Below, piece by piece: positions 10,010 to 21,430 of a DNA stretch of 64,000 bases. A program made the translations under genes and the position numbers. The notes beneath the pieces are model-generated. The model saw only the letters and a list, made by a program, of their open reading frames with translations, made no database searches and was not told the DNA's origin. How positions within the stretch are numbered: position 1 is the first letter of the stretch; the number at the start of each line of letters is the position of its first letter. Source of the DNA: an uncultured Chloroflexus sp. (lineage in GTDB: Bacteria; Chloroflexota; Chloroflexia; Chloroflexales; Chloroflexaceae); NCBI RefSeq assembly GCF_937129525.1, contig NZ_CAKZNK010000067.1, forward strand, positions 62,001 through 126,000, in the 5' to 3' direction.

Positions 10010-10927
10010 TTAGCCCAATTCACTCACTCGAAGGGCCACTTCAGCAGCAACCCTGGTATTGTTTCGCAGCAAAGCGATGTTGGTCTCGATACTTTCACCG
10101 CTCGTTTCTTCAGCCATCGCCGCCAGCAAGAAGGGAGTGACCGCCGGACCGCGCACCCCTTCCGCCTCTGCCCGGGCCAATGCGCGCGCAATCGCCATTT
10201 CAACCGTCTCGCGTTCGAGCGCACTGCGCTCAGGAGGCGGCACGCAGAGCAGCATGCCACCCGGAGCGGCGAAACCGCGATAACGACGCTGGATCCGCCA
10301 CATACGCGCCGCCGTGAGCGCGTCGGTGGCGACTGCCGATACCGGCAAGCCACTGTGCGGCGTGTAGAAGGCGGGAAACTCGTCGGTTTGGAAGCCAACC
10401 ACCGGCACACCCTGCGTTTCGAGATACTCAAGTGTCGCCGGTAAATCCAGGATCGCCTTGGCGCCGGCGCAGACAACCAGCACGCCGGTGCGGCCCAGTT
10501 CAGTCAAATCGGCACTCACATCCCAGCTATGGATGGCACCGCGATGAACGCCACCGATCCCGCCGGTCGCGAAGACCTCGATTCCAGCCGCCGCAGCCAG
10601 GGCCATCGTCGCGGCCACTGTGGTCGCGCCATCAGCCCGATCAACGATGGCCGCGCCAATATCGCGACGACTCAGCTTGCGAACCCGCTCAGCGCCGGTA
10701 GCCAACCGTTCCAGCTCATTCCCGTTGAGTCCGATGATGGGCACACCTTCGATCAGACCGATTGTTGCCGGCACGGCCCCAACTGCGCGCACCTCTGCTT
10801 CAAGACCTTCAGCAACGGCCAGATTTTGGGGGTAGGGCAAGCCATGGCTGATCAACGTGCTTTCGAGCGCCACAACGGCCCGACCCTCTTCGAGTGCGGT
10901 TGCCACTTCTTCAGCCAGACGAAGCAT
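10010..10927 (-). CDS. psuG: Pseudouridine-5'-phosphate glycosidase
   Basis: 'VALESTLISHGLPYPQNL', 'FATGGIGGVHRGA', 'DVSADLTEL' and 'NIALLRNN' are family hallmarks. Confidence 0.92.
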   Translation of the reverse strand: MLRLAEEVATALEEGRAVVALESTLISHGLPYPQNLAVAEGLEAEVRAVGAVPATIGLIEGVPIIGLNGNELERLATGAERVRKLSRRDIGAAIVDRADGATTVAATMALAAAAGIEVFATGGIGGVHRGAIHSWDVSADLTELGRTGVLVVCAGAKAILDLPATLEYLETQGVPVVGFQTDEFPAFYTPHSGLPVSAVATDALTAARMWRIQRRYRGFAAPGGMLLCVPPPERSALERETVEMAIARALARAEAEGVRGPAVTPFLLAAMAEETSGESIETNIALLRNNTRVAAEVALRVSELG

Positions 10928-10985
10928 GAGTTTACCTCCTGCAAACAGGTGCTGCGCCAGTATAAACGATGGGCGGCAGCGTTTT

Positions 10986-12152
10986 TCACATAACCGGTAC
11001 GATCACACCGTTGCGGTCGATGCGGTAGGCGCCGATACCATAGCTGCGGGTATGAACCAGATCGGTAGGGCCGGGATCGGTCAGCGCTACAGCAACGCGC
11101 AGATGACCGCGAGCCAGATGAACCAGACTGGTCAACCGGCGTTCATCAATCGCGTTCATGATTACCACGAGCGTACCACCCCAGGCCAGCGCCAGCTCAG
11201 CAGTGATTACATCGGCCAGCAGATCGCCTTCAGCGACCGGTTCAATCCGTCCGAGCTGCGCTAAGATCGCGCGGAGCTGATCCAGACCGGTTGCCGGCGG
11301 CAACGATACCATTGGCGCCGCAGTGAGGGGATCGTAGCCGTTGCTACGTAACCCAACTGCCTGCCGCTGGTTGATCAACGCCGTTGCTAGCGAGGCGGCG
11401 GCAATAATCGCTCGTTCACGATCGTCACGGGCGAAACGACCCCGATAGGCGGTTTCGCTCATTTCAAGCGCAATCAGCGTCTCGCGCCCAATCGCTGGCG
11501 CGAGTTCGCGCACCTGCAACGCACCGAGACGGGCGCTCGTTTTCCAGTCGATCCGGCGAGGTGGATCACCTGATCGATAAGGGCGAACCCCAACCTTCTG
11601 GGCCGGATCATCGAACAGGCTGAACCGTCGCTCTTGACTGAATGATAACCCTGCCGGCAGATTGAGAAATGGCAGCGGCAGGATAGGCGGGGAGATAATC
11701 AACGGTATTTGCTGCTGTTCAGTGATCTGCACTTCAGCCCGATCGAGCACCGAGCCGATCACGATCCGCAGCGGGCCGAGCCAGTAGAGGCCTCGTTGTC
11801 GCCCTTGCACCGCGTAACGCAGGGTGTGTGGCTGACCGCGCTTGAGGCTGATCACCCAACGCTTGCGCGCCGCGTGGCTCAGCGCAGGCGGAATATCTTC
11901 CGAGACGATCACATATGGCAGCGGCATACGCCCCTGATAGGTAATGGTAATCACTACTTCACCCGATTCGTTGGGCGCAAGCACTGCCGGAGTCTGCCGC
12001 TGCCATTCGATCTGGCGGCGCGCGATCTGTGGCCCAAACCACGCAACGAGCTGAATACCGATCAGAACGTACAAGGCCAGACCAAGCGCCGGATGCGGAG
12101 CGAAGATCTGCCAGATCAGGGCGATGATAGTGGCCAGGCGCAGGAAGCTCAT
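10986..12152 (-). CDS. DUF58 domain-containing protein
   Basis: Two N-terminal hydrophobic helices; 'VGVRPYRSGDPPRRIDWKTSARLGALQVRELAP' is the DUF58 signature. Start taken at the internal Met (MSFLRL). Confidence 0.85.
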   Translation of the reverse strand: MSFLRLATIIALIWQIFAPHPALGLALYVLIGIQLVAWFGPQIARRQIEWQRQTPAVLAPNESGEVVITITYQGRMPLPYVIVSEDIPPALSHAARKRWVISLKRGQPHTLRYAVQGRQRGLYWLGPLRIVIGSVLDRAEVQITEQQQIPLIISPPILPLPFLNLPAGLSFSQERRFSLFDDPAQKVGVRPYRSGDPPRRIDWKTSARLGALQVRELAPAIGRETLIALEMSETAYRGRFARDDRERAIIAAASLATALINQRQAVGLRSNGYDPLTAAPMVSLPPATGLDQLRAILAQLGRIEPVAEGDLLADVITAELALAWGGTLVVIMNAIDERRLTSLVHLARGHLRVAVALTDPGPTDLVHTRSYGIGAYRIDRNGVIVPVM

Positions 12153-12159
12153 TGCCCAC

Positions 12160-13767
12160 CTACATACGAAAGACGCCGAAGCGGGTTGGTTGAACCGGCG
12201 CTTCGGCAGCGGCGGCCAGACCGAGCGCCAGCACGCGCCGGGTCTCAACCGGGTCGATCACGCCGTCATCCCACAAACGGGCACTGGCATAGTATGGATG
12301 ACCCTCCTGTTCGTATTTGGCCAGTATCGGCGCCATAAAGCGCTCTTGCTCTTCGGGTGACATATCCTGACCGCGAGCGCGTAAATTATCGCGCCGAACA
12401 GTGAGCAGAACGTTTGCCGCTTGCGTTCCACCCATCACACTGATGCGGGCATTGGGCCACATCCAGAGCTGGCGCGGTTGATAGGCGCGCCCACACATGC
12501 CATAATTGCCGGCGCCGAAGCTCCCACCAATGATGACCGTAAACTTCGGCACATTTGCGCAACTTACCGCAGTCACCAGCTTGGCGCCATCTTTGGCAAT
12601 CCCGCCATTCTCGTACTGTTTGCCAACCATGAATCCGGTAATGTTCTGCAAGAAGACGAGCGGGATATTACGAGCGCAGCACAACTCGATGAAGTGCGCG
12701 CCTTTAAGGGCACTTTCGCTAAACAGGATACCATTGTTGGCGAGAATGCCAACCGGAAAGCCTTCAATGTGCGCAAACCCGCAGACGAGCGTGGTGCCAT
12801 AGCGCGCTTTGAACTCGTGCAGCCGACTCCCATCAACAATCCGGGCAATGATTTCGCGCACATCGTAACTCTGGCGAACATCGCGCGGGAGGATACCATA
12901 GATCTCACGCGGATCGTAGCGCGGCGGTTCAGGATCGCGCAGTTCCCATTGAGCGCGCTGACGTGGCCCTAGATTCGCAACGATGTCGCGGACAATCGCC
13001 AGAGCTTCGCGGTCATCGTTGGCGAAGTAGTCGGCCACGCCAGAGATACGGGTATGGACATCGGCGCCGCCCAATTCTTCAGCGGTCACCTCTTCGCCGG
13101 TGGCGGCTTTGACCAATGGAGGCCCGCCGAGGAAGATGGTGCCGTTGCCTTTGACAATCACCACTTCATCGCTCATTGCCGGCACGTAGGCGCCTCCGGC
13201 GGTACAACTACCCATCACGCAGGCAATCTGTGGAATGCCTTCAGCAGACATCTGCGCCTGATTGTAAAAAATCCGGCCAAAGTGGTCGCGATCGGGAAAG
13301 ACTTCGCTTTGCAGGGGCAGGTACGCTCCGCCGCTATCAACCAGGTAGATGCAAGGCAACCGATTTTCGCGCGCAATCTCTTGCGCGCGCAGGTGTTTTT
13401 TGACCGTGAGCGGGAAGTACGTGCCACCTTTCACAGTGGCGTCGTTGGCAATGATCATTACCGGTCGTCCGGCAACGCGCCCGATACCACAGACGATACC
13501 GGCAGCGGGCACCTCTTCGTCGTAGACATTGTAGGCAGCGAGAGCGCCGATTTCGAGAAACGCGCTGTCAGGGTCGATGAGCGTGTCGATCCGGTCGCGC
13601 ACAAACAACTTGCCCCGCTCTTCGTGACGACGACGCTGCTCAGCGCCGCCACCCTGCCGGATGACGGCCAGTCGTTCGCGAAGGTCGGCGGTCAGCGCCT
13701 GATGATACGCAAAATTGGCTTGAAAATCGGGATTGCTGGTTTGAACGTGGGAATGAATAATCGACAT
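12160..13767 (-). CDS. Acyl-CoA carboxylase carboxyltransferase (beta) subunit, methylcrotonyl/propionyl-CoA carboxylase-like
   Basis: '[29 protein letters not shown]', '[16 protein letters not shown]', '[34 protein letters not shown]'. Confidence 0.92.
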   Translation of the reverse strand: MSIIHSHVQTSNPDFQANFAYHQALTADLRERLAVIRQGGGAEQRRRHEERGKLFVRDRIDTLIDPDSAFLEIGALAAYNVYDEEVPAAGIVCGIGRVAGRPVMIIANDATVKGGTYFPLTVKKHLRAQEIARENRLPCIYLVDSGGAYLPLQSEVFPDRDHFGRIFYNQAQMSAEGIPQIACVMGSCTAGGAYVPAMSDEVVIVKGNGTIFLGGPPLVKAATGEEVTAEELGGADVHTRISGVADYFANDDREALAIVRDIVANLGPRQRAQWELRDPEPPRYDPREIYGILPRDVRQSYDVREIIARIVDGSRLHEFKARYGTTLVCGFAHIEGFPVGILANNGILFSESALKGAHFIELCCARNIPLVFLQNITGFMVGKQYENGGIAKDGAKLVTAVSCANVPKFTVIIGGSFGAGNYGMCGRAYQPRQLWMWPNARISVMGGTQAANVLLTVRRDNLRARGQDMSPEEQERFMAPILAKYEQEGHPYYASARLWDDGVIDPVETRRVLALGLAAAAEAPVQPTRFGVFRM

Positions 13768-13782
13768 AGCTGTCTCCGGTGG

Positions 13783-15747
13783 CTAGAGCAGACTCTTCAA
13801 CTCTTCGGCAGCTTTGCGGGTCATACCGGGCACGGCGGCAATTTCGTCGATACTGGCCTGTCGAATCCCATCCAGCGAACCAAAGGCCTTAAGCAGCGCC
13901 CGCTTCCGCTTGGGACCAATCCCCGGTATCTCTTCGAGGGGCGAGCGCAACGCAGCCTTATTGCGCAATTTCCGATGGTAGGCGATAGCGAAGCGGTGAG
14001 CCTCTTCGTCGATCCGCTGCACCAGCGCCAGAGCTTTGCTATCACGGGCCAGCACGAGCGGCGGTTGACCGACACGCACCAGATCGAAACGATTGCGATC
14101 CGGCCCTTTGGCAACGCCAACTACCGGAATCTGGGCAAAACCCAACTCCTGGAGAGCAGCCTGGGCCGCAGCAACTTGCGCCACGCCGCCATCGACCAGC
14201 AACAGATCGGGGAGATCAGCCCACCGTTCGAGCGCCTGCCGCTCAGCCGAAGCAGGTTCGGCAGTTGTCGACTCATGCTCCCCTTCAATCTCGACCGCAG
14301 CCGCGCCAGGTTGCGCCTCACCGAGCGCTTCGGCAGCGCGGCGGAAGCGCCGGCTGATCACTTCACGCAACGAGGCGACATCATTCGCGCCACTGACGGT
14401 TTTGATCTTGAAGCGACGATAGTGCGCGGGGCGCGGCTCACCATGCTCAAACACGACCATGCTGGCAACTGATTGCTGGCCTTGCGTATTCGAGACATCG
14501 TAACACTCGATCCGGCGCGGCAAGGCCGCCAGTTCCAGCAGATCGCGCAACTCGCTCAGCGCAGCCACAGCGCGCTGTTCGGAATTGAGCCACTGCTCGC
14601 GAATCTCGCGTAGCTTTTGGCGGGCATTGGCAGCCGCCATCTCTACCAGTTGCTTCTTCTCGCCGCGTCGCGGCACGGTGATCTCGACCCGATGACCGCT
14701 CTTCTGCTGCAACCACGAAGCGATGATCATCGGCTCTTCGACATGATCGGCCAGCAACAGATTGGGCGGGATGCTAGGAGCATTCTGGTAGAACTGAGTA
14801 AGGAACGAAGTGAGTAGAGCCTCATCGCTCTCATCTTCAGTTCCTTGCAGAGTAAACGGTTCGGCGTTGATCAGTTTGCCGCCGCGAATGAAGAGCACCT
14901 GCACCACAGCGCTGCCATCTTCGCGGGCGAAGGCAATGACATCTTGATCAGCGTCAACCGTGCGCAACACCTGTTGCCGTTCAGAAATCTTTTCGATGGC
15001 TTGAATCCGGTCACGCAGGTAAGCGGCACGCTCAAATTCAAGTCGCTCGGCAGCTTCCTCCATTTGCGCGCGCAATTCACGCGCGATTTGATCACTCTTG
15101 CCTTCGAGGAACCGACATACGGCATCGATGGCCTGCCGATAGGCTTCCTTTGTCACCAAACCCGGCACACACGGCCCCAAACAACGGCGCATCTGGTAGT
15201 AGAGACAGGGCTTGCCGAGCTTGCGATGGCGGTTGAACTTGTCATCTTTGCATTCGTATGGCGGACGGAAGGCGAACAGGCGGTTGAGAATGTCGAGGGC
15301 CTGGTAGACGGAACCGGCGCTGGCATAGGGGCCAAAGTAGCGGGCGCCATCCTGAAGCACCTGACGGGTAGCAAAGACGCGCGGCCAGTCTTCGTTGACG
15401 GTCACTTTGATATAGGGATAGGTCTTATCGTCTTTGAGCAAAATATTATATGGTGGTCGATGCTGCTTAATCAGGTTCATTTCCAGCAGCAGCGCCTCTA
15501 ATTCGCTCTGGGTGACGATAATCTCAAAATCGGCGATATGGCTGACCAGCCGGCGGGTCTTGCCGTTCAGACTGCGCGGAGAACCGAAATAGGACCGCAT
15601 ACGGTCGCGCAGCCGCTTGCTCTTGCCAACGTAGAGCAGGCGACCATTGGCGTCTTTCCAAAGATAGACACCCGGCTGTTCGGGCACTAAGCGAAGCCGC
15701 TCGAGAAAAGCGGCATGATCACGCACAGCGGTATAACTCAGATCCAT
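13783..15747 (-). CDS. uvrC: Excinuclease ABC subunit C
   Basis: GIY-YIG domain 'PGVYLWKDANGRLLYVGKSKRLRDRMRSYF'; 'CYDVSNTQGQQSVASMVVFEHGEP'; C-terminal HhH 'EEIPGIGPKRKRALLKAFG'. Confidence 0.95.
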   Translation of the reverse strand: MDLSYTAVRDHAAFLERLRLVPEQPGVYLWKDANGRLLYVGKSKRLRDRMRSYFGSPRSLNGKTRRLVSHIADFEIIVTQSELEALLLEMNLIKQHRPPYNILLKDDKTYPYIKVTVNEDWPRVFATRQVLQDGARYFGPYASAGSVYQALDILNRLFAFRPPYECKDDKFNRHRKLGKPCLYYQMRRCLGPCVPGLVTKEAYRQAIDAVCRFLEGKSDQIARELRAQMEEAAERLEFERAAYLRDRIQAIEKISERQQVLRTVDADQDVIAFAREDGSAVVQVLFIRGGKLINAEPFTLQGTEDESDEALLTSFLTQFYQNAPSIPPNLLLADHVEEPMIIASWLQQKSGHRVEITVPRRGEKKQLVEMAAANARQKLREIREQWLNSEQRAVAALSELRDLLELAALPRRIECYDVSNTQGQQSVASMVVFEHGEPRPAHYRRFKIKTVSGANDVASLREVISRRFRRAAEALGEAQPGAAAVEIEGEHESTTAEPASAERQALERWADLPDLLLVDGGVAQVAAAQAALQELGFAQIPVVGVAKGPDRNRFDLVRVGQPPLVLARDSKALALVQRIDEEAHRFAIAYHRKLRNKAALRSPLEEIPGIGPKRKRALLKAFGSLDGIRQASIDEIAAVPGMTRKAAEELKSLL

Positions 15748-15784
15748 ACGAATTAGTATAACATCCTTGCGAATCTATTCAGGT

Positions 15785-15812
15785 ATTATTCATTTTAATG
15801 ATATATTGTCAA
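15785..15812 (-). promoter_or_regulatory. Predicted promoter for uvrC
   Basis: Minus strand TTGACA (15812-15807), 16-nt spacer, AATAAT (15790-15785), about 40 bp upstream of the start codon. Confidence 0.45.
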
Positions 15813-16000
15813 CAGCGAGGGGGAGCAATGGCGCAGGATGGGTGGCACGAACGATTGAACCTGTCCTGCGCAAATTATTCTCAGGAACGGAATGCGGATG
15901 CTGACGTAACTATCCCCTCTTCTCGCGCATCGATACCGATGAGATACCGCTGATCAATCGGCGAAACCAGATCAAGAAACTCCATAAGGAATACGTTCAT

Positions 16001-16933
16001 ATGGCAACAACGATCCCTTCATCTCAGACAACAACGAAACGGCAGCCACGCCTGCGCTATTCGCCGCGCTGGATCGGCGCGGGGCTGGCAGGGAGTATTT
16101 TAGTCGGTCTCGCCAGCGTATATGGCGGACCAGTGGTCGTCGCAGCACTGGCGGGTGCGGGAGCGGTTGGAGCCGGATATGCCCTGGCGGTCGAACCGCG
16201 CCGGTTGCATTTACAAGCGTATACCCTGCATGTAGCCAATCTACCTGAAGGACTGAATGGTTTGACGATTGGCCAGTTGAGTGACCTGCATCTCGGTCAT
16301 CGCTACAGTTTTGTAAATGCCCAACGCGCGATCGATCATCTGCTGGCAGCGCAGCCCGATCTGATTGCGCTCACTGGCGATCTGGTGCAGACCCGCTCAG
16401 CCATTGCCCGACTGCCAGAGGTGCTGAAACGGTTGCATGCGCCGCTTGGCGTCTACGCCGTGCCGGGCAATCACGACTACTGGGAGGGAATGCCCCACAT
16501 TGCTGCCATACTGCGCGAACACGGCATTCACCTGCTGATCAACCGCCACCGGTTGATCGAACGTAACGGCGCGCGCCTGCTGATCGCCGGAGTCGATGAC
16601 CATTGGGACGGCCAACCCGATCTGAACCTGGCGCTCGGTGGCGCACCAGCGCATGACTTCCGCTTGCTGCTGGCCCATTGTCCCGACATCGCCGACGAAG
16701 CAGCGGCGGCTGGCTTCCAACTGCAACTCTCAGGTCACACTCACGGCGGCCACGTGCGCATGCCCGGATTGGGACCGTTGTGTCTGCCACGTCACGGCTG
16801 GCGTTACGATATGGGTCACTTCCGTGTTGGCGCGATGCATCTGTTTGTCAGCCGAGGCGCAGGAGGTCTGCCGCTCCGGCTCGGCTGCCCGCCCGAAGTC
16901 AGTTTGCTCCGGTTACGTGGCGGCGACGGTTAA
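16001..16933 (+). CDS. Metallophosphoesterase
   Basis: 'IGQLSDLHLG', 'ALTGDLVQ', 'VPGNHDYW', 'LSGHTHGGHV' calcineurin-like motifs; N-terminal TM. Confidence 0.92.
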   Translation: MATTIPSSQTTTKRQPRLRYSPRWIGAGLAGSILVGLASVYGGPVVVAALAGAGAVGAGYALAVEPRRLHLQAYTLHVANLPEGLNGLTIGQLSDLHLGHRYSFVNAQRAIDHLLAAQPDLIALTGDLVQTRSAIARLPEVLKRLHAPLGVYAVPGNHDYWEGMPHIAAILREHGIHLLINRHRLIERNGARLLIAGVDDHWDGQPDLNLALGGAPAHDFRLLLAHCPDIADEAAAAGFQLQLSGHTHGGHVRMPGLGPLCLPRHGWRYDMGHFRVGAMHLFVSRGAGGLPLRLGCPPEVSLLRLRGGDG

Positions 16934-17804
16934 ACTGACGACGAACGAAACGCCACATGGCTCGCACCCGACGATCGCACCACAAGAGCAGCAAGCCAAT
17001 TGCCATCAGTGGAATGGCCGGCCAGAGATCGAACAGGGCAGTGCCGTGGCGAAACGCCGGTAGATTGGCGACCAGCCAGACGCAGAGCGCGCCTGCGTAA
17101 CCAAACAGACCGGCTTTGATACCGACCATCAACGCTAGCGTCAGCAGGGCAAGCGGCCATCTGGCCGGATGTTCAGGAATATGACCAAACAAGAGCGGCA
17201 CGATCAGAAGAGCCACTCCTGATATAGCCAGCGCAATTGCTATCCATCGGCGCAGACCGGTCGGTTGCTCGAATTCCAGTTCTTTACGGTAGGGCGGCGG
17301 CGATGGTGGGAGCAACTCGATCAGATTGACCGGCGGGGCAAAATCATAGCGTTGAGCCTGCCACGCCAACACCAGCCCGGATTGTTCAGCATGGGCAGCC
17401 AGCTCAGCAAGTTCGGGCAACTCAGTCAAAGGCGGCGGTAGCGCCGGTAGATCAGATGGCGCTGCCGGCAAATGCACTGCCATTGCTGCGGGCACGGTAA
17501 ACCGCCGCTGAATGTAGATCGAGCAGAGGATACCATACACCTGTCGGCCCCGGTAGGGATCGACGAGCATCGCATCGCGTAGCGTCAGAGAGCCAAGCGC
17601 GCGTTGAATCCACGCCGTCAATAACTCATCAAGCAGGGCATGTCCGTCGGGATCAAGATTCGCATCAAAGTCGCCAGCGCGCAGACTGGCGCGGATCGCT
17701 TCCGGCGATTGAGTGCGGATTATCTCGATAACGCGCGCCCGATCGTAGCTGACGATAGCAGGTTGAATCATAGCTTTCGTCGCCATACACTGCTGCAATG
17801 ACAC
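16899..17804 (-). CDS. Hypothetical membrane protein; C-terminus overlaps the metallophosphoesterase tail-to-tail by 35 bp
   Basis: 301-aa ORF with C-terminal TM helices and no stronger competing frame. Confidence 0.65.
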   Translation of the reverse strand: MSLQQCMATKAMIQPAIVSYDRARVIEIIRTQSPEAIRASLRAGDFDANLDPDGHALLDELLTAWIQRALGSLTLRDAMLVDPYRGRQVYGILCSIYIQRRFTVPAAMAVHLPAAPSDLPALPPPLTELPELAELAAHAEQSGLVLAWQAQRYDFAPPVNLIELLPPSPPPYRKELEFEQPTGLRRWIAIALAISGVALLIVPLLFGHIPEHPARWPLALLTLALMVGIKAGLFGYAGALCVWLVANLPAFRHGTALFDLWPAIPLMAIGLLLLWCDRRVRAMWRFVRRQFNRRRHVTGAN

Positions 17805-17874
17805 AAGAAGACAACCATTGTCAGCGGCTATCCAACCTGATCCTGACCGGACAATCGGTGATCACCCAGCGTCA

Positions 17875-18681
17875 TCAGGTGCTTCGCCAGCGGGCTAGCA
17901 GATCGGGCAGATCGGCAACAACCAGATCAGGCTGGATCGGACTGGTTACCACTTCTTCGGCAGTCGTCACACCGGTCAACACCAGTGCCGAGGGCATGCC
18001 GGCGGCAATTGCGCCGGCGATGTCGGTATCGAGTCGATCGCCGACGACCAGCGTTTGCGCCGGCGTCGCCCCCAGCATAGCCGCGCCGATCAGAAACATA
18101 GCCGGAGCCGGCTTACCGATCACCAGCGGCGTTACGTCAGTAGCGGCACTCAACGCCGCAGCTATCGCGCCAGCGCCGGGGATTAAACCCTCTTCACTGG
18201 GAAAGGTGCGGTCGGGGTTGGTCGAAATGAAGCGAGCGCCACGCCGAATGTGCAACGTCGCCTGCTTCAGTCGCTCATAAGTCAGGGTAAAATCGGCCCC
18301 CTGCACTACCAGCTCCGGCGCCTGATCATCTTCGACGAAATAACCATCGGCGAAGAGCGCCTCGCGCAAACCTCGCATCCCGACCACAAAGACGCGCGTA
18401 CCAGGCGAATAGTGATCGCGCAGGTAACGAGCAGTAGCCTGAGCTGAAGTGATGACCCGATCAGCCGGCAAAACGATGCCCATTGCGGACAGTTTGGCCT
18501 CGTACTGTTGCGGTGTCATCGACGCATTGTTTGTTGCGCAGGCGAAGGCAATCTGACGCTCGGTTAGAAAACTGAACAGATCGGTCACACCGGGAAGCCG
18601 CGCCTGACCCCGGTAAAGCACGCCGTCCATGTCAAACAGCACTGCGCGGATCGTTTTAAGTGCGAGCATGGCAATCCTCAA
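17875..18681 (-). CDS. HAD-IIA (NagD-like) phosphatase
   Basis: 'AVLFDMDGVLYRGQARLPG', 'CATNNASMTP', 'IGKPAPAMF', 'VVGDRLDTDIAGAIAAGM'. Confidence 0.9.
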   Translation of the reverse strand: MRIAMLALKTIRAVLFDMDGVLYRGQARLPGVTDLFSFLTERQIAFACATNNASMTPQQYEAKLSAMGIVLPADRVITSAQATARYLRDHYSPGTRVFVVGMRGLREALFADGYFVEDDQAPELVVQGADFTLTYERLKQATLHIRRGARFISTNPDRTFPSEEGLIPGAGAIAAALSAATDVTPLVIGKPAPAMFLIGAAMLGATPAQTLVVGDRLDTDIAGAIAAGMPSALVLTGVTTAEEVVTSPIQPDLVVADLPDLLARWRST

Positions 18682-18759
18682 TCATCGCGCCCAACCTCAG
18701 GATACAGCGAAACCTGCACCCGTAAACAGCCTCCACCACGCCCTGCACCCTGAGATCGC

Positions 18760-20484
18760 CTACATCCGTTCTGGGGCGCGAATACCCAACAACGCCAATC
18801 CATTGCGCAACGCATTGGCAGTCGCTTCCACCAAACGCAGGCGAGCGGCGCGCAGCGCCGGCGTCTCGGCGCGCAAGACAGGGCACTGTTCGAAAAAGAT
18901 CCCAAATTCGCGCGCAGTGGTGTAGCACCAATCAGCAATCACGAAGGGAGCGTAGCGCGCACCGGCTTCACGAACAGCCTCGTGCAACCGGGCCAGATGG
19001 CGGATCAGGCGCTGCTCGTTCGGATGAGTAAGGAGAGATGGATCAGCTTCGGCAAGCACTACGCCCTCGTCAAGCGCGCGACGCAAGATTGAACGGCAAC
19101 GCGCGTGGGAGTATTGCAAATAGGCAGCGCTGTTCCCTTCAATTGAGAGCATCCGATCCCAATCGAGCGTAATGTTGCGCCGCGGATCCTGATAGAGATC
19201 GTTGTAGATAACCGCGCCAATGCCAACGGCTTCAGCAATATCAGCGCGCTCTGCCGATGACAGCTCAGGACTCTTGGCATCGACCAGCGCCCGCGCCCGC
19301 GCCACGGCCTCGTCGAGCAATGCCTCAAGATAGACCATATTCCCCTTTTTGGTCGAGAGGGGCTGGCCATCGGGTGTCGTGATGACACCGAAGGGCACAT
19401 GCACTAGTTCAACATCACGACCGTACCCCATTGCGCGCGTGATAGCGAAAAGCTGGCGAAAATGCAGTTCCTGGCGCGCATCGACCACGTAAATGATATG
19501 GGAAGGGTTAAATTCCTGGATGCGGAACTTGATGGTTGCAATGTCGCGGGTCATGTAGACAGTGCCGCCATCGCTGCGCTGAATGATAAATTTCGGTAAT
19601 GTATCGATTTCGGCAACGACAGCGCCATCAACATCGCGGAAGGCGGCTTCGGAACGCAATGCCTCTTCGATCACACCGGGCAACATCGACTCGTAGAAAC
19701 TCTCGCCATAAGCGTAGTCGAACTTGATGCCGAGGCGATCGTAGTTGCGTTGCGCAGCCCGTAGCGACAGATCAACACACCATTGCCAGAGCGCGCGCGC
19801 TGTGGCGTCACCCTGTTCGAGCGCCAGCGACCAGCGTCGGGCCTCCGCCTCTAATGCCGGATCATCTTTCATCTCGGCGTTGTAGCGGGCATAGATCGCC
19901 TCAAGCTCAGCCATTGCCGCTTCGCCTTCGTTCTGCGGACGGCCATAGCGCTGGATCGCGGCCAGAATGATGCCGAATTGCGTGCCCCAGTCGCCTAGAT
20001 GGTTATCACCAATCACCCGGTAACCGAGAGCACGGAAGATATGGACGAGCGACTGCCCGATGATTGTCGAACGAATATGACCCACGTGCATGCGCTTGGC
20101 AATATTGGGCGATGAGTAATCGATCACCACCACGCGACCTGCGCCATCAGCGACAGTGCCGTAAGCCGTGCCGGCCTGTTCGATCTCGTCTAACACAGCA
20201 GCCGCCAGGCGCTGGGGATGCAACGAAAAATTGAGAAACGCGCCGGTAGCAGTCACTTTGCCAATCAGCGAATCGGAAGATGGCGCAATGGCGGCTGCCA
20301 GATCGGCAGCCAGGGTAGCCGGATTGACCCCTAGCGCCCTGGCTGCTTTGAAAGCCACAAAGGTGCGATCAGCGGGAATGTTAGGTTTAGGTGTGGTAAT
20401 CTCGATCAACTCAACCGGAACCCTGCCGGTCGCTGCGATGGCGTCTTTTATTTCGGTAATGAAGCGTTCAAGCGCATAGCCCAT
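18760..20484 (-). CDS. argS: Arginyl-tRNA synthetase
   Basis: 'VVIDYSSPNIAKRMHVGHIRSTIIGQSLVHIFRALGYRVIGDNHLGDWGTQFG' class I HIGH region typical of ArgRS. Confidence 0.95.
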   Translation of the reverse strand: MGYALERFITEIKDAIAATGRVPVELIEITTPKPNIPADRTFVAFKAARALGVNPATLAADLAAAIAPSSDSLIGKVTATGAFLNFSLHPQRLAAAVLDEIEQAGTAYGTVADGAGRVVVIDYSSPNIAKRMHVGHIRSTIIGQSLVHIFRALGYRVIGDNHLGDWGTQFGIILAAIQRYGRPQNEGEAAMAELEAIYARYNAEMKDDPALEAEARRWSLALEQGDATARALWQWCVDLSLRAAQRNYDRLGIKFDYAYGESFYESMLPGVIEEALRSEAAFRDVDGAVVAEIDTLPKFIIQRSDGGTVYMTRDIATIKFRIQEFNPSHIIYVVDARQELHFRQLFAITRAMGYGRDVELVHVPFGVITTPDGQPLSTKKGNMVYLEALLDEAVARARALVDAKSPELSSAERADIAEAVGIGAVIYNDLYQDPRRNITLDWDRMLSIEGNSAAYLQYSHARCRSILRRALDEGVVLAEADPSLLTHPNEQRLIRHLARLHEAVREAGARYAPFVIADWCYTTAREFGIFFEQCPVLRAETPALRAARLRLVEATANALRNGLALLGIRAPERM

Positions 20485-21430
20485 ATTTCTGCCCCTTTAT
20501 GCAATACCGGTCTTTAGTATACCGTATATCGCGATGATTGCGCGCGCAGGCGAACCGTTCTATCGTTCCTGACGATGACGCGCATGTTGAGTGGAATAGC
20601 ACACGCGCGCAGGCATATACTGCGTGTGTGCTTGACGCGCATGGCACACAATGCATCGCATCCGTACACTGCACTCGATGAATGCCATGATTGAAACAAA
20701 CAGTGCCTCATACGATCAGCGTTATTGCCTGACCAGCTTGGGCAATTACCCATGTCCTGCGCATCTGCCAGCTCATCGGCGCGCACCCAAATCCTGCATG
20801 CCGCCGTTGACCGGGGTGGCAGCCTCATCGCGTTCCACCGTTGACCGCTCGTTGCGCCAGGATGCCATCAGCGCAAGCGGGTTTGCACAGAGGTGACTAT
20901 CGGCAAGCGCTCACGTCACTACGCCAGTAACCGGCAGAGTGCCAGAGATATTGACCGACATCGACAACAACGACGATGCGCAGGCAGGCAAGCCGATCGA
21001 CAACATGGTTCGGCATCATACCGGTGAACGGCACTTCAGACGGTCGGCCACACCGTGGCTGGGTCGAAGGTCGGGGAGGCAGTACCTCTTACGGTCAGGT
21101 AGATGGACGATGATGCAGGGCAAACGCGCGCGATGGATTATCACCGAGCGGTTCTCCTGCCACCGACACGACAGCTCACCTGAGATTGCTTGCAACGGTA
21201 GAGGCACAGCAACAACACAGCCTGACGCGCAAAGGTATCGGCGATAGTGCTCGCCGACCGGATTCTTGTGGAGTCACAGGCAGACCACAAGCTTCTTGCG
21301 GCTAAATGTCGCGACTACCACTTGTTGGCAAATTGTCAGTCAGATGACTTCCGGGAAGCAACCGGGCAACAACAACCCGCGCAGACCATTTCAGATTTGA
21401 GCATCTCACAGAACAGGACAGATCGCCAGC

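Noticed and set aside
13054-14472. 472-aa plus-strand ORF
   Set aside because: Antisense to the acyl-CoA carboxylase and uvrC genes; no recognisable domains and spans two real genes. A GC-rich shadow ORF.
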